Assembly: GCF_000186225.1 (NCBI RefSeq)
Contig: NC_014933.1
Coordinates: forward strand, 1,612,001 to 1,676,000
Length of the DNA: 64,000 nucleotides
Origin: Bacteroides helcogenes P 36-108
Lineage (GTDB): Bacteria > Bacteroidota > Bacteroidia > Bacteroidales > Bacteroidaceae
Direction of reading: 5' to 3'
Shown: positions 49,314 through 58,213 of the stretch, piece by piece
How the letters are laid out: each line of letters starts with the position of its first letter
Position numbering within the stretch: position 1 is the first letter of the stretch
Notes under the pieces: model-generated
What the model saw: the letters and a program-made list of their open reading frames with translations, nothing else
Told to the model about the DNA's origin: nothing
Database searches by the model: none
Translations under genes and position numbers: made by a program

Positions 49314-49862
49314 TTAGATATTTTTCCCCATTTCAAACGCCTCTTGCAGAGCAGGCGAGCCGTCTATATCACCTTTATTGGTGGTTCCGCAGCCTATCAC
49401 GATGCCGCCCTCGGTGATGTGGTTGAAGCAACTGAGGTATTTGCGGAAATGGTCGGTGAGCAGAGCCATGTATTCTACTTTAGGAGCCGCACCCGATGCT
49501 ATCAGATAGGCGGTCTTGTCTTTGATGACATGTTCAATGGCAAATGTACGGTCCATCACCGCTTTCAGTTGGGAGTTGAAGCTGTAGAAATAGACGGGCG
49601 TAACCCACACAAGGACATCCGCCTCCTTCATCTTGTCATAGACGGCAGCCATATCATCACGCAGCACGCACTTGCCCCCGTTGCTTTGACACGCACGGCA
49701 ACCGATGCAGCCTTTGATAGTCATGGCATGGACCTGAACCTTTTCTATCGTATGCCCTTCGGCTTCCGCCCCTTTGACAAATTCCTCACTGATACGGTCG
49801 GTATTGCCCCCCTTGCGGGCTACGGCTGATAGCACCAACACTCTTTTTGCTTGCTTTTCCAT
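49314..49862 (-). CDS. Flavodoxin-fold NAD(P)H-dependent FMN reductase
   Basis: 182 residues. The phosphate loop of the flavodoxin fold is AVARKGGNTDRI, with WVTPVYFYSFNSQLKAVMDR around the flavin ring. The motif CIGCRAC plus a later Cys is common in this iron-sulfur-flavoprotein-like branch. It starts 11 bases after the phosphoesterase stop, in the same direction. Probable electron carrier or quinone/nitro reductase; substrate unknown. Confidence 0.85.
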   Translation of the reverse strand: MEKQAKRVLVLSAVARKGGNTDRISEEFVKGAEAEGHTIEKVQVHAMTIKGCIGCRACQSNGGKCVLRDDMAAVYDKMKEADVLVWVTPVYFYSFNSQLKAVMDRTFAIEHVIKDKTAYLIASGAAPKVEYMALLTDHFRKYLSCFNHITEGGIVIGCGTTNKGDIDGSPALQEAFEMGKNI

Positions 49863-49873
49863 ATACGGTATCT

Positions 49874-51013
49874 TTATTTTGTTCTTAATCGGATGACATC
49901 TATCTCAGGCCAAGCCCCGAAGCGGAAACCTACGTTGCTGCCCACGCCTGTGCTGACATGCAGGTATCTGTCCGCCTCGCTGTACAGTCCGCCCCATTCG
50001 GCATAAGTCAAGGCAGCCGGAGAGTAGCTTCCCAATTTGAGCTGCATGGCGTGGGTGTGCCCCGAAAGCGTGAGCACGGCATTGGTTTCCGGCAAGATGT
50101 TGCGCCGCCAATGGGTGGGGTCGTGGCTCAGCAGTACCTTAAAACAGTCATCATCTGTGCCTTTCAACGCTTTGGGCAGGTCTGCCCGGCTTGGGAAAGG
50201 CGGTTTGCCGTCATTCTCCACGCCCACAATGACGATGCTGTCACGGCCTCTTTGGATGACGCGATGCTCGTTCAGCAGCAAATCCCATCCGATGGTTTTC
50301 TCCCGTCGCTTCAGCTCCTCCAAGTTTCTGAGCGCCCCGTCGGCGGTGTCGTAATGCTGATACGTGCAGTAATCGTGATTGCCCAAGATGGATAGGACAC
50401 CGTCCTTTGCCCGGAGTTGTTTCAAGGCATCCATGAAGGGGTTCAGCTCCTGTGGGGATACGTTGACCAAATCGCCGGTGAAGACTATCAAATCGGGTTG
50501 CAGCGCATTCACTCTCTCTACAATCTCATGGACGGTATTCGGCGCACTTTCATACGTCCCGATATGGAAGTCGGAGAGTTGGACGATGGTGTAGCCGTCG
50601 AATGTGGCAGGCAGCTTGCCGGATGTCACCTCGATATGCTTGGTCACAACATGCTTCCAGCCATAAGCCAAGCCATAGGCAGATGCACAACATCCTATCA
50701 CCGCGACCGCCACGCCCACGATATTGATAACCGGATAACTGCCTGGCGAAACGACCGCAACGAGCCGACCGATAAGCGAAACGACCGTAAACAGCAACTT
50801 GGGAAGGGTGACGCAGACCAGCAGTCCGAAGAAAAGGTTCATCAGCCAGTTCTGATAATGCCCCAAAGCGCCTGCCACTAAGGTTGCAAGAAGTATGACG
50901 GAGGGTAATGCAAACACGATTTTCCAGAGAACGGACGCTCCTCTAAGAAAAGACCAGCCGATATATACATCGGGGAAGAATACTAAAATCAGGAATAGGA
51001 TGATAAATGCCAT
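49874..51013 (-). CDS. Membrane metallophosphoesterase, YkuE/YaeI-like
   Basis: 379 residues. Three to four N-terminal helices (residues 1-125) anchor a calcineurin-like phosphoesterase domain with the ordered metal motifs QLSDFHIGT, FTGDLVN, GNHDY, LLSHDP and SGHTHAMQ. Relatives remove lipid phosphates or act on envelope components. It is first in an operon with the flavodoxin-like gene. Confidence 0.92.
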   Translation of the reverse strand: MAFIILFLILVFFPDVYIGWSFLRGASVLWKIVFALPSVILLATLVAGALGHYQNWLMNLFFGLLVCVTLPKLLFTVVSLIGRLVAVVSPGSYPVINIVGVAVAVIGCCASAYGLAYGWKHVVTKHIEVTSGKLPATFDGYTIVQLSDFHIGTYESAPNTVHEIVERVNALQPDLIVFTGDLVNVSPQELNPFMDALKQLRAKDGVLSILGNHDYCTYQHYDTADGALRNLEELKRREKTIGWDLLLNEHRVIQRGRDSIVIVGVENDGKPPFPSRADLPKALKGTDDDCFKVLLSHDPTHWRRNILPETNAVLTLSGHTHAMQLKLGSYSPAALTYAEWGGLYSEADRYLHVSTGVGSNVGFRFGAWPEIDVIRLRTK

Positions 51014-51040
51014 TTCGCTATCTTATTAAGTTTCACGGTG

Positions 51041-51048
51041 CAAAGGTA
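51041..51048 (-). promoter_or_regulatory. Possible -7 element of the phosphoesterase operon
   Basis: Reads TACCTTTG on the minus strand, 27 bases ahead of the ATG at 51013. The -33 position is only TTTA-like. Confidence 0.42.
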
Positions 51049-51196
51049 GCCGAAGATGCAGGCTGAGGCACTAAACGTTTCCCCGATATAGTTATACATT
51101 TCACTGATTTACGGGCTTCTGTTGATTTTTTGTTAGGATGCGAGCTATAATCGACAAAATTCTCCTATTTACCCTGTTATAATGGAAAATTCTGCC

Positions 51197-51204
51197 TACT
51201 TTTG
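51197..51204 (+). promoter_or_regulatory. Possible -7 element of the Fic gene
   Basis: TACTTTTG, 18 bases ahead of the ATG at 51223; -33 box unclear. A nearly leaderless message would result. Confidence 0.42.
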
Positions 51205-51222
51205 CAAAAACAGTGATTTATA

Positions 51223-52716
51223 ATGGAAAAAAATCTCCGAATACAGTTACAGGAACTTTTGTTCTCATCTTCCGATAAAGCGGAATCAAAACGTATAGCC
51301 AAACTTGTCAAAGAAGGTGTCATAAGAAAAATTGCACCTAAGATTTACACGTCAAATTTGACTGACCAACCTGAAAATATTATCAGGAGAAATATTTTCA
51401 TTCTATTGGGGAAGCTATATCCTCAGGCCGTCATCAGCCATAGGTCAGCTTTTGAATTTAAACCCACCCCCGGCGGACATATCTTTTTGACTTATTCTTA
51501 TACGAAAAATATTTCTTTGCCGGGTATCACCATTCATTTGATGGAAGGAAAAGGTGGAATGCCGGAAGATACTCCGTTTATTGAAGGATTGTATCTGTCC
51601 CGACCGGAAAGAGCTTTTTTGGAAAATATGCAAGTATCCAGAAAGCAAGGAGATGAGTCTAAAACATTGCCACAACAGACCATAGAGGAAAAATTAGAGA
51701 TTATCATTCGTACAAACGGAGAAACTGCAATTAACGAATTGCGGGATAAATCACGGGAAGTAGCATCCGCTTTGAATATGGAATCCGAATTTGAAAAGCT
51801 GAATACGATTATCAGCGCATTACTTGCGACCCATCCTGCCCAAATTTTAAAATCCCCTTTGGCGGCAGCCCGTGCTTTCGGGGAACCTTATGACCCGGGA
51901 CGCTATGAGTTGTTCGGGATATTGTTCGCTGCTCTTCAGCAAATGGAATTTAGGTCTTATCCGGATAAAAACATAACAGAATGTGCCTATCGGAATTTTG
52001 CGTTTTTCGAGAGCTATTTTTCCAACTATATAGAAGGAACAGAGTTCGAGGTGAAAGACGCACAACGAATCATAGAAACCAACCAGCCGATGGAAGCCCG
52101 TAATGAAGATTCACACGATGTTTTAGGTACATTCTATATCGTATCAAACAAGCGGGAAATGTCAATAGTACCGAAATCGGCAGAGGAACTGATTCAGATT
52201 CTGCAATCCAGGCACCGGATTATGCTGTCTGCACGGCAAAGTAAGAAGCCCGGTATGTTCAAAATGCAGAATAACCGGGCGGGTAATACGAATTTTGTTG
52301 ATTTTACTCTTGTCAAAGGTACTTTACTGAAAGGATTTGAATACTATCAGGCTCTGCGAACACCTTTTGCGAAAGCATTGTTCATTATGTTTATGATTAG
52401 TGAAATACACCCTTTCAACGATGGGAACGGGCGTATTGCTCGTGTAATGATGAATGCGGAACTATCGGCTGCAAATGAATCCAAAATCATTATACCTACC
52501 GTTTTTCGCAATGACTATTTACTGTCTCTTCGCAAGCTTACCCGACAAAATGACCCGAATGTATACATCAACGCCATGTTGAAAGTTCAAAAATTCAGTT
52601 CTGCGCTATACGGAGAAGACTTGAATGCGATGAAAGCGTTTCTATACGAAATGAATGCTTTTGCAGACCCGGAAGAAAATATTCTTAATCTAAATAAATT
52701 GGCCGATAGCTTATAG
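51223..52716 (+). CDS. Fic-domain protein with AbiEi-like N-terminal domain
   Basis: 497 residues. Residues 1-150 resemble the winged-helix antitoxin fold of AbiEi-type proteins (RIAKLVKEGVIRKIAPKIY, ISHRSAFE, LYLSRPERAFLENM). The C-terminal two thirds are a Fic domain with the AMPylation motif HPFNDGNGR at about residues 399-407 including the catalytic His. Ahead of it lies SNYIEGT (about 268), which fits the class II inhibitory helix (S/T-x-x-x-E-G/N). So sensor/DNA-binding part, inhibitor and toxin-like enzyme are all in one chain. Fic proteins transfer AMP from ATP to Ser/Thr/Tyr of targets. No partner gene adjoins. Target unknown. Confidence 0.87.
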   Translation: MEKNLRIQLQELLFSSSDKAESKRIAKLVKEGVIRKIAPKIYTSNLTDQPENIIRRNIFILLGKLYPQAVISHRSAFEFKPTPGGHIFLTYSYTKNISLPGITIHLMEGKGGMPEDTPFIEGLYLSRPERAFLENMQVSRKQGDESKTLPQQTIEEKLEIIIRTNGETAINELRDKSREVASALNMESEFEKLNTIISALLATHPAQILKSPLAAARAFGEPYDPGRYELFGILFAALQQMEFRSYPDKNITECAYRNFAFFESYFSNYIEGTEFEVKDAQRIIETNQPMEARNEDSHDVLGTFYIVSNKREMSIVPKSAEELIQILQSRHRIMLSARQSKKPGMFKMQNNRAGNTNFVDFTLVKGTLLKGFEYYQALRTPFAKALFIMFMISEIHPFNDGNGRIARVMMNAELSAANESKIIIPTVFRNDYLLSLRKLTRQNDPNVYINAMLKVQKFSSALYGEDLNAMKAFLYEMNAFADPEENILNLNKLADSL

Positions 52717-52757
52717 TCTACTTTATTAAGCTGGTACAAGTGTAAATATACGAAACC

Positions 52758-52785
52758 GCCCGAAGGCTTTTGAGGGCTTTCGGGC
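52758..52785 (+). terminator. Hairpin after the Fic gene
   Basis: GCCCGAAGGC pairs with GCTTTCGGGC (ten pairs, one G-T) around an 8-base loop, 41 bases past the Fic stop. The following bases are A+T-rich but not a T-run; it may serve both converging directions. Confidence 0.55.
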
Positions 52786-52843
52786 AGTTAGATTAAAAAA
52801 GACGAGTTAATTGGCTACAGCGTCCTCATGAAGCTTCATTTGA

Positions 52844-53037
52844 TTATTCGCAATTGGGGGTTAATACTACTAAATTATTGGGTGTAAGCGGTGCTCCAAA
52901 ACGGTCCGCAATCATATGTACCATTTGAAAATTAAGAGATTTTGATGTCTGTTATCTTTAAAAACAGCTCTCTGCCTTGTTCCACCGGCATCAATCCGCA
53001 GTGAAACTTGTTCCTTATTTTGTCTTACTTCGTACAT
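52844..53037 (-). pseudogene. Remnant of a polymorphic nuclease toxin
   Basis: From an ATG at 53037 the minus strand reads MYEVRQNKEQVSLRIDAGG then TRQRAVFKDNR and stops at 52912. In another frame the text goes on with HMIADRFGAPLTPNNLVVLTP to a stop at 52844. The second part matches the HxIADRFGGxxxxxNLVxxxxxxN core of DNA/RNA non-specific (NucA-like) endonuclease domains. The leader with a DNR motif recalls N-termini of Bacteroides polymorphic or injection-system toxins, from memory. The frameshift and the missing rest of the nuclease mark it as dead. It is one of few features in the 409-base Fic-fimbrillin spacer. Confidence 0.55.
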
Positions 53038-53091
53038 AATCACTCAATTTTAGAGTTGATACTATATTTCGTTTCTCTCTGTTTCTCCTTA

Positions 53092-53120
53092 CTTTTCCCG
53101 AAGTGCTACTTCGGGAAAAG
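53092..53120 (-). terminator. Perfect 13-bp hairpin after the fimbrillin-like gene
   Basis: CTTTTCCCGAAGT pairs with ACTTCGGGAAAAG around a 3-base loop, 6 bases past the stop at 53126 in the minus direction. The position and strength suit a terminator, though no T-run follows. Confidence 0.65.
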
Positions 53121-53125
53121 CAAGA

Positions 53126-54844
53126 TTATTTATATCCGTTACTGCTACCGTCAACCAGTGTTTTCCCATTAAAGGTAACACCTTCCCAGCTTTGATTGGA
53201 GTAATTGTTCGATGATTTCCCAACCTTATAACCTTCCACATTGAATCTTTCCTTTGCGAAAAATGTACTTTCGTTTTCGTTGGAGGAGGTGATTTTTACG
53301 GGTCCTAATGTTTGTGCAACATTCCTATAATTAAGTCCAAAACCTATGCCTGCACCTTCACCTGTTACCGTGAGGTTAAGCTGGGAATCTGTAATGGTGA
53401 TAGATGGAATACTCCCTCCTCTACTATCATTACTCCCAAAGCCTATAGCTGCCGCAGACGTTAATGCTGTGGCAAAGACAACACTCTTCTCAATCGTGAT
53501 ACTACCACATGACCCACTCCAGCCTGCACCTGTACCAATAGCTGCACCACTTGCATCATACGACCAATCATAGCCGCCTTGTACTGTAAGTTTAATATTT
53601 GAAATTTTAATATTTCCGCAACTGTTATAAGAGCCAAAACTTCCTATGCCGGAACCTGGGAATCCATTATTAGTACCCTCAACTTTTATTTCCAATGAGC
53701 TGCTTTCCGAACCATCCCCCGTTATTTCCACATTGGCATCGCTTCCATCCAAGTGGATGCCAGGTGTACCATCCTTCGTGGTGAACTTGTTTGTACCTGT
53801 TATTTTGATGACCGGTGTACCGCTGAGTATTTTGATTGGGGTGTCGGTATTGGCAGTTACATTATCCAACGTCAGCTTGATGTTATCCCCATTCAGGGTA
53901 ATGCCTTGTGTAAATTCGCCTTTTATGATATAGTTGCCCGATTCAGTGATGGTTTGTCCACCGGTGATTACTGTCGGTCCGGCCTGATTCACCGTCACTT
54001 CATAGGTGTACATTTGTGCAGCCGTGAGTGTGACAGCAGAGGCGAGCGTGCAGGTAGTGCTCTTGCTATCGGCATTGATGGTGATTACATCACCCAATGC
54101 CCCGGTGCCCGGCACGAGGTTGGCTTCCCAATAGTCGCCGTTCTGTTTCATCTGAATGGGATTGAGAGAACCGCTTGGTGATACGTCACCATTGCTGACG
54201 GTGCAGGAGGTATATCCATTTACGCTTACGGCGGTGACATTCAAATCACCAGTATAAGAACCTTTCACTACCTTTACCCGTACTTTGGCAAGTTGGTGCT
54301 TGAAGTTCAATGCTATTTTACCGTTGTCGGTGTTATACTTCGGGCTTATTTCATCTGTTTTCAGCACGTAGGCAAGTCCATTGGCTGTATTTTGCTTGTC
54401 AAGACTGACAGTGTTGTTCGTCATCGTTCCCTGTCCTGCGATGTTGGAATACCACGCGCTGACGGTGGACGATTGTGTGTTTTGCCAATACAGTTGTTTG
54501 CTGCATGTACTCACGGAGCCGTCCGCTTTCAGCGTACAGGTAATGTCTGTTGCCGTCCCCAATCCACCTGCACCGATAGCTACATTTATTACTTCGCCGC
54601 CCGTCCACTTGCTGCTTGCTCCGTCCGTGTTTTCAGATACACGGCTCTGCGGTGTTGCCACCACTTCGCCCTGCGTGGCGGTGAACGTCAGCGGATACAT
54701 GCCTTCGGGCAAGGTTTCCACGGAGTTGTCTGTCATGTCTTCGCTGCTGCACGAGGCAAGCATGGCGGTGACGGTTATTGTCAGTAGCACAATAGCGCGG
54801 ACGCTGCGCCTGCGGACAAAGAGAGAGAATGTTTTCTTGTTCAT
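53126..54844 (-). CDS. Fimbrillin-like lipoprotein with C-terminal beta-helix region
   Basis: 572 residues. The signal peptide ends at the lipobox LASC (Cys near 32). Residues about 45-290 follow the FimA/Mfa-like fimbrillin pattern (TPQSRVSE, SSKWTGGEVINVAIG, LNFKHQLAKVRVKVV, NLVPGTGALG). Residues 295-560 are short repeating strands (ITLNGDNIKLTLDNV, TPVIKITGTNKFTT) typical of a beta-helix carbohydrate-binding-like module. Such proteins are surface fimbrial or adhesin subunits. It stands alone, without assembly genes, in an accessory stretch. Confidence 0.82.
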   Translation of the reverse strand: MNKKTFSLFVRRRSVRAIVLLTITVTAMLASCSSEDMTDNSVETLPEGMYPLTFTATQGEVVATPQSRVSENTDGASSKWTGGEVINVAIGAGGLGTATDITCTLKADGSVSTCSKQLYWQNTQSSTVSAWYSNIAGQGTMTNNTVSLDKQNTANGLAYVLKTDEISPKYNTDNGKIALNFKHQLAKVRVKVVKGSYTGDLNVTAVSVNGYTSCTVSNGDVSPSGSLNPIQMKQNGDYWEANLVPGTGALGDVITINADSKSTTCTLASAVTLTAAQMYTYEVTVNQAGPTVITGGQTITESGNYIIKGEFTQGITLNGDNIKLTLDNVTANTDTPIKILSGTPVIKITGTNKFTTKDGTPGIHLDGSDANVEITGDGSESSSLEIKVEGTNNGFPGSGIGSFGSYNSCGNIKISNIKLTVQGGYDWSYDASGAAIGTGAGWSGSCGSITIEKSVVFATALTSAAAIGFGSNDSRGGSIPSITITDSQLNLTVTGEGAGIGFGLNYRNVAQTLGPVKITSSNENESTFFAKERFNVEGYKVGKSSNNYSNQSWEGVTFNGKTLVDGSSNGYK

Positions 54845-54919
54845 ATACGCTTAATTTTAGATTTCTTTCCTTATTAAGCGTTCTGTATGAAAGGGGGAGT
54901 GTTGGAGGAGGGGAAGCTG

Positions 54920-55582
54920 CTATTTCAGATACTTCTTGTTTACGTCTTCCAAAAGCTGCATTTGTTCTATGGCTATCCGATTGAGGCGGAGAAGCCTCTC
55001 ATGCTGCGGGATGCCGTCGTTGATGAAGACGGCATTCAGATTCTCCATATTCGAGAGGCAAATCAGCTCGTTGATATTGGCATAGTCGCGCACGTTGCCT
55101 TTGAGGTCGGGATGTGCGTCGCGCCATTCAAGGGCGGTCATGCCAAACATGGCTACGTTCAGCACATCGGCCTCGCTGGCATAAATGCGTGAGGCTTGCT
55201 GCGGGGTAACTTCTTCGGGGATAAGGTTCTGCTTGATGGCATCGGTATGGCAATGTCCTTGTGCGCATACGTTCCACCATACCTCCCGGCTTTTGCTTGT
55301 ATGCCGATGGCATTGGTCTTTTCGACGTATTCCTTTACACTGATTTTAAAGCTGTTCAATCCGGCTTGGTTTCTAATTGCGGCGAATTCGCCATAATTAA
55401 AAGCGGGGTTATACAGCTTTTCCCATATCCCCAGATATTCGAGGGTATTTCTGTTCCTCAACCAGTCTGCTATAAAAAAAATCGCCGTCTTTGGCTTTGA
55501 GCATATCTGTAAGACAAATGTAATCTTCATCCTTGATGGTCATTACATTGATAGAAGTCGAAAGTACGGTTATTTTTGCCAT
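54920..55582 (-). pseudogene. KilA-N domain gene with frameshift and internal deletion
   Basis: From the ATG at 55582 the frame reads MAKITVLSTSINV... up to AKDGDFF, then a run of eight A (plus strand 55474-55481) shifts the frame; one base fewer restores IADWLRNRNT. The second frame carries the KilA-N core (LGIWEKLYNPAFNYGEF, KAGRYGGTYAHKDIA) and then breaks at about 55246-55249. The third frame resumes with TDAIKQNLIPEEVTPQQ and runs to YLK at 54920. The expected FEFGMWISPEF block is missing, so roughly 45-50 codons are gone. KilA-N proteins are phage- and plasmid-derived DNA-binding proteins common in Bacteroides. Two independent lesions argue for real decay. Confidence 0.85.
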
Positions 55583-55832
55583 TTTGAGGTTCTCCTTTTT
55601 TTATGGGTTTCGGTTGCAAAAGTACCGATTCGCCACCGAACAGCCAAGCATATTGCTCGCTTTTATATTCAATCTCCAACACAATCTTTCAAAGAACGCT
55701 TGTCATTCAACTATTTGTGTGCCACCGGCAGCGGCGAAGCTGCCCGTGTGCACCCTTATATCGGGTGGCTCACTCCGGGCTTACGCACTGTGATGTGCCC
55801 GGCGGTGGCGGTGGTTTTGGCGGTACGTCCGT

Positions 55833-55922
55833 CCTTATTATGTCAAGCCGACTTGACCTTACTATGTCAAGCCGACCAACCTTACTATGTCAAGCCGACC
55901 GACCTTACTATGTCGGGCTGAC
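55833..55922. repeat. Four direct copies of a 20-bp repeat
   Basis: CCTTACTATGTCAAGCCGAC (first copy with one change, last with four) begins at 55833, 55857, 55880 and 55903, separated by only 3-4 bases. It lies downstream of the broken HU-like gene. The remaining 366-base spacer is G+C-rich with no credible gene; a -7-like CAAAAGTA at 55617-55624 (minus strand) may have driven the KilA-N gene. Confidence 0.85.
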
Positions 55923-55948
55923 CGCTGTGGATGCCGGGGGAGATTTCG

Positions 55949-56508
55949 TCATCCCAACGGGTTCTCTTCCTGATCTTCTCCGGAGCCTCCGGTTCCGCCT
56001 CCGGGGTTGGTGGAGGTGGTTTCGCCCACTACGAAGAAGTCCGCCATTGTCACCGTGCGAGGCTCTTTGAGCAGCCTGCCGAGGTTGGTGCTAAGCTGTG
56101 TGCAGAGCTTCACGCTCCACACGGAACCTTTGGGGGCAGTGGCGGGCATTACGAAGCCCACTTGCGTAGGAGTGTTGGGATAGAGCTGCGGTCGGGAGCG
56201 GCGTTCAGCTCGCTGTCAAGGAATACGCCCTGCGCCGTGGGGCGGAAGTAGCCCATCGGGGTGCTGATGCTGTATCCGGCGGAGAGGAACCACGCCATGC
56301 GCTGCATCAGCAGTCGGCCGGTGCGGGCAAGGTCGGCCTCGTCTTCCTGACGGGTGCTGAGGGCGGCGACTTCGCGGGCGAGGTCGTCGAGGGTGAGGCA
56401 CTTCTGGAGTTTGGGCTGCAAGTAGTAGTCGTTGGTCACGTCCGTGGTGATGGAGAGCTCCAGCGCTTTGAGGGAGAGCTTCGCTTTCTGAGTGGGTTCT
56501 TTTGCCAT
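55949..56508 (-). pseudogene. HU-like DNA-binding protein gene, one-base frameshift
   Basis: From the ATG at 56508 the frame encodes a Bacteroidetes HU/IHF-like protein: ALELSITTDVTNDYYL, LAREVAALSTRQ and LNAAPDR, about 107 residues, then a wrong tail to 56149. The rest continues in another frame (QVGFVMPATAPKG, TVTMADFFVVGET, Gly-rich tail) to 55949. Adding one base between 56187 and 56188 turns the joint into DRELYPNTP and gives one frame of about 185 residues. Family members bind DNA and are often found next to mobile or accessory genes. It could be a recent mutation or a sequencing slip. Confidence 0.75.
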
Positions 56509-56536
56509 AGTGGGTTGATTTATGTTTTTGGGGTTG

Positions 56537-56559
56537 CGGGCACGGAATAGCCGTGCCCG
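56537..56559. promoter_or_regulatory. Perfect 9-bp hairpin in the leader of the HU-like gene
   Basis: CGGGCACGG, loop AATAG, CCGTGCCCG, 29 bases upstream of the HU-like ATG. On the plus strand T-rich sequence follows, so it looks like a terminator reading away from the gene, yet no plus-strand gene ends here. Leader attenuator or leftover of a lost gene are both possible. Confidence 0.6.
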
Positions 56560-56748
56560 GAGATTACTTTTTTATTGTTGGGGTGTGGCATCGTGTATCT
56601 GCCGCTTTGGGATATATAGACAGCAAGAACGCCCAAAGAAAGACTTTGGACGCAACACATGGAAGAAAAGCTCGTGAAAATAGAGTCGGCCTTTCTTGCT
56701 AAATCAATGAAAATAGGTATATTACACGCGCACGAATTGGCGGTGAGA

Positions 56749-56818
<70 letters not shown>

Positions 56819-57179
56819 ACACAAAAATCTGATACCACCAAATCTTTAAGGACCTTTTTTGCGATAATAGCGCAAAACAGATACCGACAAACTGCCGGAT
56901 AATCTAACGTGCTATATGATAAATCGTAACCGTCCATTCATTCTTCATTTTGATAGGTAAACAATACGCTCGCAAACGTAGCAAAAATCTGTCTTCCAGA
57001 CGAACCAATTCCCAACTATTTTGTTTCCGTGCTTCATTTTCTCTCTATTTCATCGAAAAGTGCCCTGATTTATTGTAATTCTGTATATTTTTTCTTATCG
57101 CCTTATTCTAAAGGTGTTGGGAAGAATGAACGTTTTTTATGTCAATATGCAAATTCGGATTTAAGGTTATTGTTGGAGT

Positions 57180-58211
57180 TCAATCTAATTTTTTCTCATG
57201 CAACCATTTAGAAAGAAGGTCTGCCACTTTCATATTATTCAAGTCCGACATCGGGAAGTGCGTATTTCCATACAGACCTGCTTCGGGAAGATGGATGACT
57301 GTTACATCGCCACCCAACTCATTGAGCATCTTTGCCCATTTGCGCATCAGATGCAGGCGGCGTGTCCATTCGTAGAGTTCCGGACGCTCGTCGGTTTCGG
57401 GCAGATTGTCACCGTAATAGACGATGATAGGAATTTTCGTGTATTTCATAAAGTCAGACATAGGCACTTCTATCCCCTCCATTTTCTTCGATAAAGTCAG
57501 TATTCTTCCTTCTTCGGGCACTTGTCCCTCTGGAAAAGGAATACCTCCTCCCGGCTCATAAGAGACGACTGCCTTGATGTTGTCGGTTTTAAGCAATGTC
57601 TGCCAGCCTACCGGACCGCCCTGTGAATGGGTAACGAATATCGCCGAGCCGATTTTATCGAACAAGGCGGCGTAAGCATCGGAGTACACTTCAAAATCAA
57701 CAGAACCGATATTGGGTGTCATTTGGCGGAAATATTGATTGAGTGCCTCTTTGTCACGGCTGAACTGTACGCCCTCAAAATAGTCCGGATATATTCCCAC
57801 ACGGAAACGGGTGAACCATTCCTCTTCATCAAATACGGGATACAGCGTAGCGGGCTCTGTGCTACGTCCGGCGTTTCCACGTCGGGGTTGGTCTACCAAA
57901 TAGGTGGAAAAGCCACGCCGCAAAAAGATATTCTGAAAGCCCTCTCGTCCGTCAGGAGTTGTTTCCCATGTTTTGGAAAATTGACCTACACCATGTGCAA
58001 ATACAAGAGGGTATTTTCGAGCTTTCATGGGCTGCTGATAAAACACATAGGCATGGTCACCGTGATAAGTACGCCCCAATGAATCGGTCATCACAGTACC
58101 ACCTACGGTAAAACTGCCCTGCTTCTCTATTTGCATACCGTTTTCTTTACGGATTTGGCAACCCCACAGCAAAGCCGCCATGACCATATACGAAATGATA
58201 GTCTTTCTCAT
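57180..58211 (-). CDS. Secreted alpha/beta-hydrolase lipoprotein
   Basis: 343 residues. Lipobox LLWGC near residue 18. The hydrolase fold has the oxyanion strand PLVFAHGVGQ (about 72-80), the nucleophile elbow THSQGG (about 195-200) and the C-terminal His in GNTHFPMSD. The acidic partner may be the Glu in VVSYEPGGG or the Asp in VYYGD. It follows the aldo/keto reductase by 2 bases, so the pair is translationally close. Both enzymes are predicted outside the cytoplasm. Substrate unknown. Confidence 0.85.
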   Translation of the reverse strand: MRKTIISYMVMAALLWGCQIRKENGMQIEKQGSFTVGGTVMTDSLGRTYHGDHAYVFYQQPMKARKYPLVFAHGVGQFSKTWETTPDGREGFQNIFLRRGFSTYLVDQPRRGNAGRSTEPATLYPVFDEEEWFTRFRVGIYPDYFEGVQFSRDKEALNQYFRQMTPNIGSVDFEVYSDAYAALFDKIGSAIFVTHSQGGPVGWQTLLKTDNIKAVVSYEPGGGIPFPEGQVPEEGRILTLSKKMEGIEVPMSDFMKYTKIPIIVYYGDNLPETDERPELYEWTRRLHLMRKWAKMLNELGGDVTVIHLPEAGLYGNTHFPMSDLNNMKVADLLSKWLHEKKLD

Positions 58212-58213
58212 AG

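Noticed and set aside
55833..55922. CRISPR array
   Set aside because: Repeat units are separated by only 3-4 bases, there are no spacers and no cas genes in the window.
55603..56070. Plus-strand open frames in the spacer and over the HU-like gene
   Set aside because: They overlap the real HU coding sequence and the direct repeats; composition is low-complexity and no family fits.
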